Part shown: positions 36,713 to 48,232 of the stretch, in pieces
Position numbering within the stretch: the stretch's first letter is position 1
How the letters are laid out: each line of letters begins with the position of its first letter
From: Nemertoderma westbladi
Taxonomy: Eukaryota > Xenacoelomorpha > Nemertodermatida > Nemertodermatidae
Reading direction: 5' to 3'
Assembly: GCA_032718475.1 (NCBI GenBank)
Contig: JAUCBJ010003286.1
Location: forward strand, 1-64,000
Length of the DNA stretch: 64,000 nucleotides
Made by a program: the position numbers and the translations under genes
Notes under the pieces: generated by a model
What the model saw: only the letters and a program-made list of their open reading frames with translations
What the model was told of the DNA's origin: nothing
The model's database searches: none

Positions 36713-37254
36713 ACCATTGAAGGGAAATATTCCTATTGGCTCTCTAAGTCTTACATGTAGTATTTATTCTTCTAGTTGTGACAATAATTAATGGCTTGTG
36801 TTAACGTTTGTTTTATTTATTCCGCGCAAATTATCGTTAATATCATTACTACCAACAACTACTTAAATTTCCTACCGCTAGATTCAGTTGTTAATTTAAA
36901 TTCTGTACAGTATATATAATATTTAAGAAAATTGGAAAGAATATTGGCAAAATTTTTTAAATTTGACCTTTCAAATTTTATTAAATATTTTCCCTAAAAA
37001 TTTTGAAGATTTTATTCGAAAATGGAGGTAGAACAGAGTGATTATAAAAAATATAGAAATGTATATTGTCTTTTTTCACTGAATGACTTTACTTTGACTG
37101 GCTCATTCTAATCGCAATGGTCAACTTAGTGGGTCTAGACACCTTCAAAACAACAGTAAATTTGGTGTGAGTAAATATGTAATGAGGAAGGAGGTGAAAT
37201 ATTTTTATATTACTTGGAATCTCGTTAAGATTTCCACTTCCGAAAAAGATGTCC
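36713..37254. other. AT-rich non-coding stretch
   Basis: Nothing recognisable. Confidence 0.3.
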
Positions 37255-37950
37255 AGTGCTGTTTATATTAATTCCATTGGATTCAACACCGTTATGAACC
37301 CGTATAGCAAAAGAAACAATATGATACTACAGTATATATTGATCAAATTGCTTATTTTCCAAAATTTTGGCTGGCGCAACTTTCCTTTCACCTTTCACCC
37401 ACCGCCAAAAAATACAAGTTTAATAATTCTTATGCAGTTTGTACCTATTCCATTGAATTCAGAACCCTCACAAACCATTATGACGCAAGTAACAAGATGA
37501 CACAATCAATTGATATAGGCCTATGTGATGGTTTCAAAATTTGGTGCCAGCACCAAATTTTGCACCAACTTCCGAATAATAGAAGTTTGAGATGTCTAAT
37601 TAGATTTTCATTTAAATTCCATTGAATTCAGAACCAACAAAAACCTGTAAAATGTTATTCGTTTAAAGTATTGTATGTATTTTCAAAATTTCCGGCTGGC
37701 ACCAAAATTTGCACTTAGCATCGAAAAATACAAGTTTGATATATGTGGTGCAACTCGTGTATATTCCATCGAAATCAGTACCCCGAAAACCCCTATTACG
37801 CAAAGAAAAAACAGGTCCACACAATCAATTTACAATATTGACATATTTTCAAATTTTAGTGCTAGCACCAAATTTTGGCACCCGCAGAAGAAAACACATT
37901 TGACATTTCTAACTTATTTTATATGAATTCCAACTAATTGCGAACACCAA
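37255..37950. repeat. Degenerate ~165-bp tandem repeat, about 4-5 units
   Basis: ATTCCATTGAATTCAGAACC-like blocks recur at 37261, 37447, 37615, 37764 and 37925. Between them come variants of CAAAATTTTGGCTGGCACCA and AAAAATACAAGTTTGATA. The units are strongly diverged. The open frames here reflect the repeat, not a gene. Confidence 0.65.
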
Positions 37951-39569
37951 AAAACCAGAGTAAATCAAAAATATAGAAGTTACTAATCATGTTTCATGAA
38001 AAGTAATTATCAAAAAATGTTTGAAAAATAGTGCAAAGAGTAGGGGGTTAAATATGGTGCTAATAACTCGAAAAGTTCCCCATATATTTTTAAGAGCCGT
38101 TTTCACTATTAGGAAGACAATTGATTTTTTTTCACAATTTAGGAGTTATAACAAAAAAAAAATAAGGACATATGATATAGGCCAATTAGGTATGTAGGCC
38201 CCTACTATTTAATATGTTTTGCGTTTTAAATTTTAAAAAGGATTTTGGGTTCCATTTTGTTTACCTTTGATTTATCAAGTCTTTTGTGAGTTTAGTAGGA
38301 CCGATTATGTAACTATACACTTATTTAAATAATACGTTATAGAATATTGCGTATTTAAGAAATAGAATGTTGAAATAGTTAGCATCCAGCAAAATATATT
38401 TTTTGTAATTTTTAGACGCATATCTCTGCAGTTTCTCATCGAAACTCGGACATTGTTAATTAAAATTTGGAATCAAAGAATAGAAAATAAAAAGCTTATA
38501 AAAAGTTGGAGGGGAAATAAAATACACCATGCCCCGGAATGTAGTGTCGTAATTCAATGACACGATCCCCCACCCCCCCCCCCCCCCCCCCCCAAATTTT
38601 TCTACAAATCGTAATGGGATTGCATGAAATTTGAAACAGAGATAGTTCCACCTCCCGACCACTTATTTGGTAAGCCATAATTCGCAGTTATTATTCACCT
38701 TATAGCTGTTTGTTGGAAAGCTGGCCGTGCAAGACCATCCAAATATGCAACACAATCTGAATTTCGTTGAAAAATTACTGAGATATGGGCGTAAAAGTTG
38801 CATGGTTTTGCGACTGCGCGAGGCTATTTTATTCTATTAAATAAAATCACCATATTCTAGAACATTTTGTTAATACATGGTGGATAGTTCAACATGGTAG
38901 AACATGGTTGAACAAGTTGTGTTTAAATTAAAAAAAAATTATAAAGGATTAATAAAAAGCCAGTATGTTATGGGTCATGGTGAATGTGTGAATTTACTGT
39001 AACAAGTATTGTCTGGGAAACTGAAATTAATTCGAGAGCAATAAATAATATTGTAATTTATTATATTTACAACAAGGCGTTAGTAAATAGTTAAACTATC
39101 TACAAGTAAATAGTTATACTATACAGTGGCACTAGTTATTAAACAACGCATGGGCCTGCCCAATACTTAAATACACAATAATAGGGCTACGGAGGTTATG
39201 GATCTACATTCCCTTGAATTCTGGACGAAAAACTAACAAAGAAAACTTCTAAGTTGAAAATCCGGTCCCTGAGTTAAGGCCCGTTCAGAGATACAAAATA
39301 TTGGAAAGCTCAATAACAGGGCAATCGGTATTGTTTCGATACTCGTACCTACCCTTTCGAATTTTTTTATACTAGCTAGTTTTATTACATATAATTTTAT
39401 TACTAGCTAAATACAATTTTTTGTATTTACAATGTTCTAGAACAAGTCTCCTTGATATTATACATTCAAATTAACATCAAAATATGATGCCATAAATTTT
39501 CCAAAAATGGGGCCCAAGGCAACACTACTCTAATGCCTTTGCTACTTTTTTAAAATGTTCGGAAACAGT
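37951..39569. other. AT-rich stretch with poly(C) and TTCTAGAA motifs
   Basis: Contains a C-run of ~22 at 38572-38593 and, from ~39370, repeated ACTAGCTA and TGTTCTAGAACA motifs shared with the interior of FB-1 and with 41990-42420. No gene recognised. Confidence 0.35.
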
Positions 39570-40175
39570 TCCGTATGCAGTCGCATTTTTATAACATAAT
39601 TCATTGTTACCATGGCAACATTGTAGAGTTCTAGAACAAAATATAATTATTATACACTATTCTAGAACATGAATTAAATAAAAAATATAATGTGCTAGAA
39701 AATATAGCTAGTCATTTTTCAAACTTAAAATGGCTAGTAATTAACAAAAACTACGTTTTTATAACATAAATCATTGTTACCCTGCAAAAAAATGTAAACT
39801 GCTATAATATCCACAATATTTTTTGTCATTAATATATTCTGCATCAGTTTAAACATGAAATATCAATGTTTTCACAATTTTTTATAATTACAATAAATAC
39901 TCAGTAAATAAACACTAGCTACCATAAAAAACATATCTACTAATGTTATAATGTTTTAGAAACAAAAAAATTGCAGTATTTTAAGAAATTTCAAAAAAAA
40001 TGTTAATATATAATAAATCATGTTTTCAAAATTACTAGCTAGTCGATTAGCTAATGTTCTAGAACACAATATTTTTTTGAAAATTGTTGCAATGAAGTCA
40101 GTGGTGATATTACTATGCTAAAATTACATCATTTCATTAATTAATATCAAAATATCAAATGCGACTGCATACGGA
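39570..40175. mobile_element. Non-autonomous DNA element with 19-bp perfect inverted ends
   Basis: TCCGTATGCAGTCGCATTT at 39570-39588 and its exact complement at 40157-40175. The 606-bp AT-rich interior has no ORF and contains TTCTAGAA and ACTAGCTAG palindromes. The part 39840-40010 resembles the interior of FB-1 (8210-8430). No target-site duplication was found next to these ends, so the true ends may lie further out. Confidence 0.5.
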
Positions 40176-40292
40176 GCTCTAGGCAAATGTTCTAGAATAT
40201 GTTAGCCATTTAATTTAAAAAACAGTTGTTCTAGAACAAATTCTTCTGGAACATTTTTAAAACACAACTTTAAAATAATGTTGATGAAATAT

Positions 40293-40987
40293 AAATACCT
40301 GAGTGTTTAAAGTTCATCTATCCCATCATAGTAGACATGTACCGAACAACAAGAGTCCCACAAGAAATGAAAACAAATAAGTTGGTGCCAGTTCCCAAGA
40401 AGGGCAACCTAACATTCTATGGTTCTTTTCGGGGAATTTCATTGATCTCTTTCCAGGATTTGGAAGTGACTGAGAATTAATCGGAAACTTAAGGTCCGAT
40501 TATTTAGAGCAGCAGTAGTTCCAGTACTCCTCTACGGGAGCCCATGCTGGGCTCTAACTGCTGAGGACACCAAATCTCTGGATGGCACATTCACAAGAAT
40601 GCTACGCCGGTTCATTGTGTCAAGTACAATGCACACATATCCAACCAGACACTATATAACATTGGAGGTGTCTCATTGGTTCCCCCAAGCTTGACAATAG
40701 AACAAAATCGCCTCCGCTTTGCAGGACATTGCTTTCGCCGTGAGGACAAGCCAGTGCATAATCTTGTACTTTGGAAGCCTCATGGAGTGAATAAGCATGG
40801 TGGACAGCCCATGACTTTCTTGAGACGCATCTTAAAGGACACTGGCCTTGAAGATGCGGATGATCTAGCAAATGTCATGGGTGATAGGGAGTTGTGGCGG
40901 CGCAATTTTGTCGACAAGCCGGCACAACATTCTTAAAAATGCAGCTGCAATGCAGCATGCCGATCCTAGTAGTAGTAGTAGTAGTAG
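40293..40987 (+). mobile_element. LINE (RTE-like), copy 3, internally deleted
   Basis: The 5' part (from AAATACCTGAGTGTTTAAAG to TTCATTGATCTC) matches copy 1 at 4655-4827. It is then joined directly to sequence matching copy 1 from ~5636 (TTTCCAGGATTTGG), so ~810 bp with the entire polymerase core including the FADD box is missing. The 3' end is TCCTAGTAGTAG with a (TAG)6 tail. The remaining frame (40676-40936) encodes only the C-terminal region ending PAQHS. Confidence 0.75.
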
Positions 40988-41213
40988 ATGAAATATATAG
41001 TTACTCAGACAGCTGAGACCGCGTTGGGTTTTAGTATACAGCAGCGCTGAGCTACATACTGAGCTGAGAGTTAAATAACCAAGCAGTGTTCGTTGAAAAG
41101 GGTACGAAAAACTTTCACGGAAAAGTGAATCTCTGAACCGGCCTTCTTAACAATTTCATCCTTTTTGTGATTTTCAATCACACTACAGTAACAGAACTAC
41201 CGGTACCTTACAA

Positions 41214-41735
41214 ATGGATTCCTATGATGATTTGCTAACAAAGAAGACCTTCGCTGTTCAAGTAGGAACGACTGCGGCCGCTTTCGCATTAGGTGATGTT
41301 TTAGCGCAGACCATTGAAGGTGGCCATCTCGATGTAGAACGTTTGTTTTACAGCACGCTATTAGGCGCCTTTATCGGAGGACCAATCCTTTACTATTGGC
41401 TGCAGTTTTTATTCAAACAATTCCGTGACGAGAACGACAGAATGCTCCGAGGACTCAAGATGATGCTCCTGGAACAGGTGTTCTTCGTGCCGATGTGCAT
41501 CGCCGTATATCTGACGATGAAACACGTAACCACCAACGGACTAACAGTTGACATTCCTCACGAGAAGACCGCCCGTATTGAGTTCCTGGATCTGCTCATC
41601 ATACACTACATGTTTTGGCCGCTGGTGCAGTTCGTAAATTTTTCTCTGGTTCAGCCGCAACGCCACCATCTGTACATGATAGCCGTTGGACTACTGTGGA
41701 ACACATTCACCGCCTGGAAAACAAACCGCTTATAA
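41214..41735 (+). CDS. MPV17-like: MPV17/PMP22-family organelle membrane protein
   Basis: A 173-aa membrane protein, close to human MPV17 (176 aa). Family landmarks: FAVQVG...ALGDVLAQ (13-32), the D..R pair (D40, R43), GGPILYYW (55-62), LKMMLLEQVFFVP (81-93), the signature FWPLVQFVNFSLV (134-146), and LLWNTFTAWKTNRL at the C-terminus (160-173), like SWKAHRL of MPV17. Four membrane segments are predicted by eye. MPV17 sits in the mitochondrial inner membrane and its loss depletes mitochondrial DNA; PXMP2 and Mpv17L relatives act in peroxisomes. The C-terminus argues for the MPV17 branch. It is a single exon, unlike the multi-exon vertebrate gene. It starts ~225 bp after LINE copy 3. Confidence 0.85.
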   Translation: MDSYDDLLTKKTFAVQVGTTAAAFALGDVLAQTIEGGHLDVERLFYSTLLGAFIGGPILYYWLQFLFKQFRDENDRMLRGLKMMLLEQVFFVPMCIAVYLTMKHVTTNGLTVDIPHEKTARIEFLDLLIIHYMFWPLVQFVNFSLVQPQRHHLYMIAVGLLWNTFTAWKTNRL

Positions 41736-41874
41736 TGAGAAACCCAGTTACACCAAGGCAACTACCATGGCATTAATAAGTATAGCCTTGGTACCAAAAT
41801 TGTGATTGTATTATATATGTGTTTTATATGTGTTATAATTTGTTTCAGAACATAGTAGGACCTTCCAACAATAT

Positions 41875-41880
41875 AATAAA
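41875..41880 (+). terminator. Poly(A) signal AATAAA of the MPV17-like gene
   Basis: AATAAA 140 bp after the stop codon, in a suitable AT-rich setting. Functional use is inferred. Confidence 0.5.
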
Positions 41881-42895
41881 AGGAAATTGTTTTGCTATAA
41901 TAACAATTTATTTTACAAAAAAAAGTAACATTTTTTGTCCGACTTTATAATCCGCATTTTAATGGAAAATTTTAATATGACATTTTCTGGTCTCATCTTT
42001 TGTTTTATGTTTCATTTATTGTTCCAGAACATGTTAGCTATTAATTTTTAAAAATAATTATGTTCTAGAACAAATATTTTTTGTTCTAGAACATTTTTTA
42101 GAAGAAATCGGGATTCTACTTCAAACGCGGAATAGTTTTAGAACGTGTTTAAAGTCTTTATAAAATTTTTGAAAGTTTTTTGTATTGATTTTATTTTTTA
42201 AACACGTTTAAAACGATTCCCTGCCTTTTAATTAGAATGCAGATTTTTTCTAAAAAATGTGCTGTGTTGACAAAGTGTGCTGACATGTTCTGAAAAATTT
42301 TTTCTATACAAATAGTAATAAGAGCTAGCTACTACAAAATATTTATAGAAGGAAGTAGGATGTCGGAACCAGTGTCGAAATTACTAGCTAAACCTATCTA
42401 AAACACTAGCTACCATAAAATTTAGCACAATATTTTTTCTTGTCCGTTGAAATCACTCATTGTGTCCTCTGATTTTGACTTTTTACGAAAACAATTATTA
42501 AAATCAATCCAAAAATGTTCCATTTTTGTTTATACATACCACAGTAATGCCAAGCATATTATTACTTTAAAATGCTTTTACTATTTCGAGGAAATGCAGA
42601 ATATAATGAGGACAAAAAAAACTTTATTTTTGTAATAAAAGATGCAGTTTTCTATAAAATTTACACTTTTGAATTAGAAGTTTAAAGTAACAAAGGTTTA
42701 GGTCAATTCTGCGCCAATGTGTAATTAAATGATACTAGAGCTATGATATACTAGCAGCTATACTTTGTGAGTGAAGATGATATTCCAGAACGTTAATCAA
42801 ATAATTAAACCAAAAATTTGATTTATCTAGCTACTGGAGCAAAAGATCCTACAACTAAACATGTTAATACTAAATTTATTAATAATTACCAAATA
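41881..42895. other. AT-rich stretch with TTCTAGAA palindromes
   Basis: Contains GTTCTAGAACAAATATTTTT-type motifs near 42063-42090 and ACTAGCTA motifs near 42370-42410, as in FB-1 and 39370-40250. Probably decayed copies of the same AT-rich transposon family. No gene seen. Confidence 0.35.
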
Positions 42896-44433
42896 CACCA
42901 TCTCCCTTTATAGGGCCTACAACGACCATTTTTAGGGGGTCGCCCCCCCCCCCCCCTAATTTCTTTCAAATTTAAATAAAATGCTACGAAATTTGGTATG
43001 ATGAAAGTTAGATAACTTTTCTTACTGCTGGCAGAGCCGGATTTTTAATTTCTGAGCTATTTCGATACAACAAGGCGTTAAAAATCGCCCTTTTTTGCAA
43101 TATTTAGCCATCGGTTATATTTTTCTTCTTTTGAGTGTAATCGCGATATCATGAGAACCGCCTTATTCATCTGCAGATTCCGAATCTGAAGACCATCTTG
43201 AATTTCACCAAAAGTAGCCGGAGATATTATTAAAATACTAAGGTGTAAATATTGAGACGTCAATCGCTATAATCCAAACGTTTTTTGTCTTTATTTCTAG
43301 AATATTAATTATCCTCTATTATCCCCATTGCTCTAATAACTTCTCACTCTCATTCTTGTTTCTTCATTACGCGTAATTAATATTCTAGAATAGAGTAATA
43401 ACTATTTACATACTTGTGTGTAAAGTAGCACTTACAGTGTGATGATCCGAGTGTCAGAGGATCAGAACACTGTAAAGTACTTTTCAACAAATATGTATGT
43501 AGTTTTATTCTAAAATTGTTATTAAACATTACGATATGATTGCATATATATTATAAGTGATAGAAACTGCACAAATTAAATTAGTTGCTGTATAAATAAA
43601 TGTGAAAGTGAGATAAATTATGTTATAAATAAGTTAGCTTATATTTCTTCGCGGCGTTTGGAGCCATGTTATAATAATATAGCTAGGCCCTACTGGTTAT
43701 TAATACAGTAGATATACCCCGCCTACAGGTAGGTATTGCAGTAGGCCTATCTGGCTGTCAGTCAAATTTCCACCTATTGTTTACGTGGTAACCATTCACG
43801 CCGTAACTTTATTACAGCTCGCCGTCATTGGTTACTACATAAACATGGGACATTACAACACCCACTACAATACTAATTGTACAGGCCAATACAATGCTGT
43901 AATGTCTTCTAAGGTTGTAAAGTGCTAAATAACAACTCGCTGTTAATACTAACGGCGTTGAGTAATGTTACAATTTTGGAATAAAAAAACATTAGAATTA
44001 TAGAGATTTACATCTTAAAATTTACACTAATAAATATAATACTACACATAATACCTTTAGCAATTTTGGTGAAGTTTAAAACTGTTTTCAGATTCGGAAT
44101 CGGCAGATGAAGGCGGTTCTAATGATATCTAGATTACTGTACATTCAAAAGACGAAAAATAAAGCCAACAGAGATGGTTAAATATTGTTACAAAGGCATT
44201 CTTAACGGCTTGTTGAATAGAGATTGCTTAGGAATTGAATTCCCTGCTCTGCCAGCAGAAATAAAAGTTGTCGAAATATCATCATAACATATTTTGTAGT
44301 ATATGATTACTACTACTACTACTAATACTAGGTCGAGCGAACTCGGACAAGTATATGATGGAAAGTTTAAAAAAAAATAAGGGAAAAAAAGCTCCGACTC
44401 GCTAAAATTGTTGTTGTATTAAGGGAGATGGTG
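42896..44433. mobile_element. DNA transposon with long inverted repeats and TA target duplication
   Basis: Ends are CACCATCTCCCTTTATA and TTAAGGGAGATGGTG, each bordered by TA (42894-42895, 44434-44435). The arms (about 42896-43225 and 44058-44433) are diverged inverted copies, sharing for example CTGCTGGCAGAGC, CCGCCTT.ATCTGC.GATTCCGAATCTGAA and TTCACCAAAA. The ~830-bp centre has no transposase ORF. A TA duplication is typical of the Tc1/mariner group, but the long arms make the family uncertain. A G-quartet-like C-run lies at 42943-42957. Confidence 0.6.
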
Positions 44434-45947
44434 TACATAAAAATCACATAAAAGACATACAAAAAGTCAAAGTCAGTTTTGGTACTCTGGCAATACTAAT
44501 GCCCTTGCAATGTAGGTTGAATCAATAATTTAACAATCACACGTAATTGACTGTAAATTGCACGTAGCAATGTAAATACTTTTGTAATTTCTCACGTAAT
44601 GTTTATTCATTCAATATTAAACAAATGAATCAAGAAAAATTGATTGTAGTGTAATTTAATAATCAAACAAGCAAGTTAAAACAAATCTTAACTGGCAAGT
44701 ATTTACAAAAGTACAGTTCTACAAATGTACGTATGATGTGTTGCTTGTCGTAAGTGGCCTACGCCTAAGGTTGTATGCAATCAGTAATCAATTAGCGGCA
44801 GTCAGTCCATCAGTAGCTGTGTCGCCCTACAGAAGGCTTGGGCTTGATGAAAGGGCCGAGCGCCCGATAATGGCAATAAAGTGAAACCCCAAAGAATAAT
44901 GGTAAATTAGTAATGCAATGAATTGAAACGTGACAACCTGGGCAGTAGCACTACAAACTGAAGCAATCGCATTTCTGTTTGTTAATGGAACACATTTATA
45001 TTTTTTTATAGAATTTGCAGTAGTGGGGTGCCTCGGAATTATTTAGAAATGCTTAATAAACAGCCCAGGCCGCCAGTCAGTCAGTCAATATTATGTATTG
45101 GGATTGCTGCGGTGCATTGTGGTTATGCACAAAATATTGCACTGCTTGAGCACAACATCCTGGTTATGTCTGACCCATTACGCAAATACTTGATGGTGTG
45201 TCTTAGTATGGGGGCAGCTTCGGGGATATTGACTGGAGAAAGAGTCTAATGCCACGGTTAACAAAAATAGTTTATATTTATACGTCCATATCATTTTCAC
45301 GGACGTTTTCAGTAAATATATTGAAATATATACAACAATGAAATACAATTTATAGAAAGGATGGGATGGGAATGCGTAGGAAAAGGTATTGCGAGCTAGC
45401 GGGGAATACTGTGGATAACTACGACGCACCCCGGCAACCACACGTTGACTACCTGAAGTTCTCCCGGTTGTGCGAAAACTATGAAATTTATTAACTATTT
45501 TATAAATTTTAATAAACTATTTAAAATAATAACTATTTATAAACTTACGCCAGCCGGTTCAAGCAGAGCGCGATTGGCACAAGTGTGTAATGCTGTTTCA
45601 ATGTGGTCAGTTACTACGATTTAATTGATTCCAGCCCGCCCTCAGCGGCTCGGCCTTTTATAAAAGCCACCCATAACGGGCTAAATCTTCCGATTGATTG
45701 CAACTTAATATATTATTATTACAAAGTAACAAGGTTCATTATTTAATTAAGGAATTAATAAGGTTTGATGGGTTCTCATGCTCAATTGACAATTGAATGA
45801 AGTAACTCCCAAATATACTACAAACCCGTTCTAAATTATCGTTTTTGCTCATTGGGTCAAAAGCGGGCGGTAGCATCAATTGAGTGGGGAGCTTGGATTG
45901 CTTTAGATCATTCTCACGTAGATAGTTCGTTTCGTTATGTATAATAT
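44434..45947. other. Non-coding stretch
   Basis: No gene recognised. The open frame 45028-45249 lacks similarity. It contains ACTACTACTACT (44311) and GCCAGTCAGTCAGTCA (45073). Confidence 0.3.
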
Positions 45948-45961
45948 AAAAGGAATTAATT
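45948..45961. repeat. SINE target-site duplication, left
   Basis: AAAAGGAATTAATT, identical to 46227-46240. Confidence 0.85.
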
Positions 45962-46226
45962 TGAAAGCAGCAGCTTGGTCTAGTGGTGACATTACTGTGC
46001 TTCCGATTAGGGAGCCCGGGTTCGATCCCTAAATGGGGCAGCACTGTTTGGGCACAGTGCTTTAAATGCTGCAGCCTAGCCCAACCCCGGCTTTCATCCT
46101 TCAGTGGTCGATAAATGGGAACCAAGGCAACTTGGGAAACAGAGTGGTGGGGTTTACTGTGGAAGATCACCCATGGTGGTGAACAGGCATTCCTTGGCTT
46201 AACGAGCCTAAAAGATTCTCCCATTC
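45962..46226 (+). mobile_element. tRNA-derived SINE, copy 2
   Basis: Complete element with perfect 14-bp duplications on both sides. It has box A TGGTCTAGTGGTGAC, box B GGGTTCGATCCC (consensus), a body with TTTCATCCTTCAGTGGTCGATAAATGGG (compare GCATCCTTAAGTGGTAGCTAAATGAG in copy 1), and a 3' hairpin GGCTTAACGAGCC. The 3' end lacks a long poly(A). It is presumably mobilised by a LINE in the genome; which LINE is not evident from its 3' end. Confidence 0.85.
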
Positions 46227-46240
46227 AAAAGGAATTAATT
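46227..46240. repeat. SINE target-site duplication, right
   Basis: AAAAGGAATTAATT. Confidence 0.85.
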
Positions 46241-48232
46241 AATTATTATACTGTTATAGTTCAATTGAATCTTACTCTATGCAATTACAGAGTTATCTTA
46301 CTGTCTTAGGTATCCAGATTATTGACAATGTTGGCACTTAGCCTTTGAAATATATTTATAAGTTTTTACATATCCTTTTATATTATACATAACGAAACGA
46401 ACTATTTATATTTTTCACCATCTTCGAGAATTTTCTCCTTATTCTCATGGAGGTAAAATATTAAGATAATCAATCATCCACTGGTCCAAGATAAAGTGAA
46501 AGTCATTGTAACTAGAAAGCCAGCAAGCTGGCTGGAAGGAGCCCGGGGGAAAAATCCTAGCCAAGACTATTACAAAGAACTATGTCAGTCAGCAGTAAGT
46601 AAACTAAAATTGTCTAAACTGCAAGGCGTGAGGCTAGCTGACTTTGTGGCTCGCCCCACATAATAAAAAATGCAACTTAGCTACCACTAACAAAAATATA
46701 ATATGAAGCAAATAATTTCATTATCAAGAACGTTTACAAGATATAAGATGCGATTACCGAATATTTATAAAAAATGCCCATGATGCACAACCAGATAAAT
46801 AACAACGAATAGAGCCAAATAACAAATTTAGTTTCCTTCTATAGGTATTACCCCGTCGTCAAGCGGAATATCTCTTCCCAGTGAATTCTATGTGAATATG
46901 TAATATAGGTACTCCTTAGGCGGTAGGCCAGGGCGGGCTCCTTAAATACATGCAACTACTGTATTATAGTGTAGGTCAACTATAAAACATTTTGCAATCC
47001 ACAGTGAGTATCGACTGCAATAGGACACAACACACTGCTTTGTGTAACTAAAATTCATTCTCCTGATCCACCCCCTAACATAGCAGAGTGAGTAACCTTA
47101 TTGTAGATATACCCTTAGGAAGCACTGGGAGAGCAATCAGCTTATGGGGTAATACATTAGAAACCAACAGCTTATGTGTGAGTAAACATTGCCTTTCCTT
47201 ATAGCCTACTAGTAAAACTTGGCAACCAACACGTTTTTCTATGACTGTGTATAACATATTAAGCCATATTTCATCATGAACACCAGCTGTTATTTTGCTT
47301 TTAATTTCGCGACAAAACAATGTCAAAAACTAAATATATCGAATACCACACATAGAATCGATCTGAAATTTTGTAACGCGATTATGAACCACCAAAGCAA
47401 TGTACTTGCAAAATTTCATCAAAATCGCCAGGCAGGAAGTGCCTTAACCTAGATAATTATCAGTCAGTATGTCAGTCAGTATGTCAGTCAGTATGTCAGT
47501 CAGTGTAATGTATCCTGAGATTTTTACAGAAAGTATCCCTGAGATTCTTACAGTAAGTATCCCGCTGTCAAGCGGGCTCCTAATAAACCCAGGGTCGTAA
47601 GGAATTAATTATCATTGTTACTTACTTCACTGCCAAGATTTCGTATTCCACATGCTCAAGAGACGATGATTGTCTATACAACCAACTATTTTACTTTATA
47701 TATATTACTGCTTATTGAAGTTGGCAATGATAATCTTTTTTGTATCTTCTAGTTTTTTCATAATAGATTGATAGTTATCTGAGAAAACATTTCCCAACAT
47801 AAATGTTTACAAGTGGGGGACTTTTATTTAGAGATCTACTAGTATTGAATGTATTAAGTCTACGATCTATGTAATTTCTTTACACAAAACAAATTTTCCA
47901 TGTCAACATTAATATTATTTACATTATATTTTCCTTAATATTCAGAGTAAACATTGAGTTTGGAATCAATCTATAAATACGTTCAAAGGTTGGAGGGACA
48001 TGCCAAATTTACGCTACGCTTATTTCCTCTGCTTATATTTTGCTTGATTATACAGGTACTTACTTACGTTGTAGTACATAATAATAATAATAATAGCGAC
48101 TTAGGAATTAATACGCTGACGCCATTCCATATCATATGCAATTTTACAACTTTCCACAACTGCTTTCAAACGTCTTTATGATTAAATAGAAACAACAAAG
48201 AAATAGAACTCATTCATTCTTTTTTATAAATC
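46241..48232. other. Intergenic stretch upstream of the ArfGAP gene
   Basis: Contains a short tandem array TATGTCAGTCAG (47461-47503) and inverted GGAGCCCG/CGGGCTCC motifs (46548, 46935, 47574). The open frame 47954-48181 before the ArfGAP gene lacks similarity but could be 5' leader. Confidence 0.35.
47461..47503. repeat. 12-bp tandem repeat (CAGTCAGTATGT), ~3.5 units
   Basis: Perfect head-to-tail copies. Confidence 0.8.

Noticed and set aside
47954-48181. Plus-strand frame upstream of the ArfGAP gene
   Set aside because: Asn-run from an AAT microsatellite and no similarity; could be 5' leader but is unsupported as a gene.
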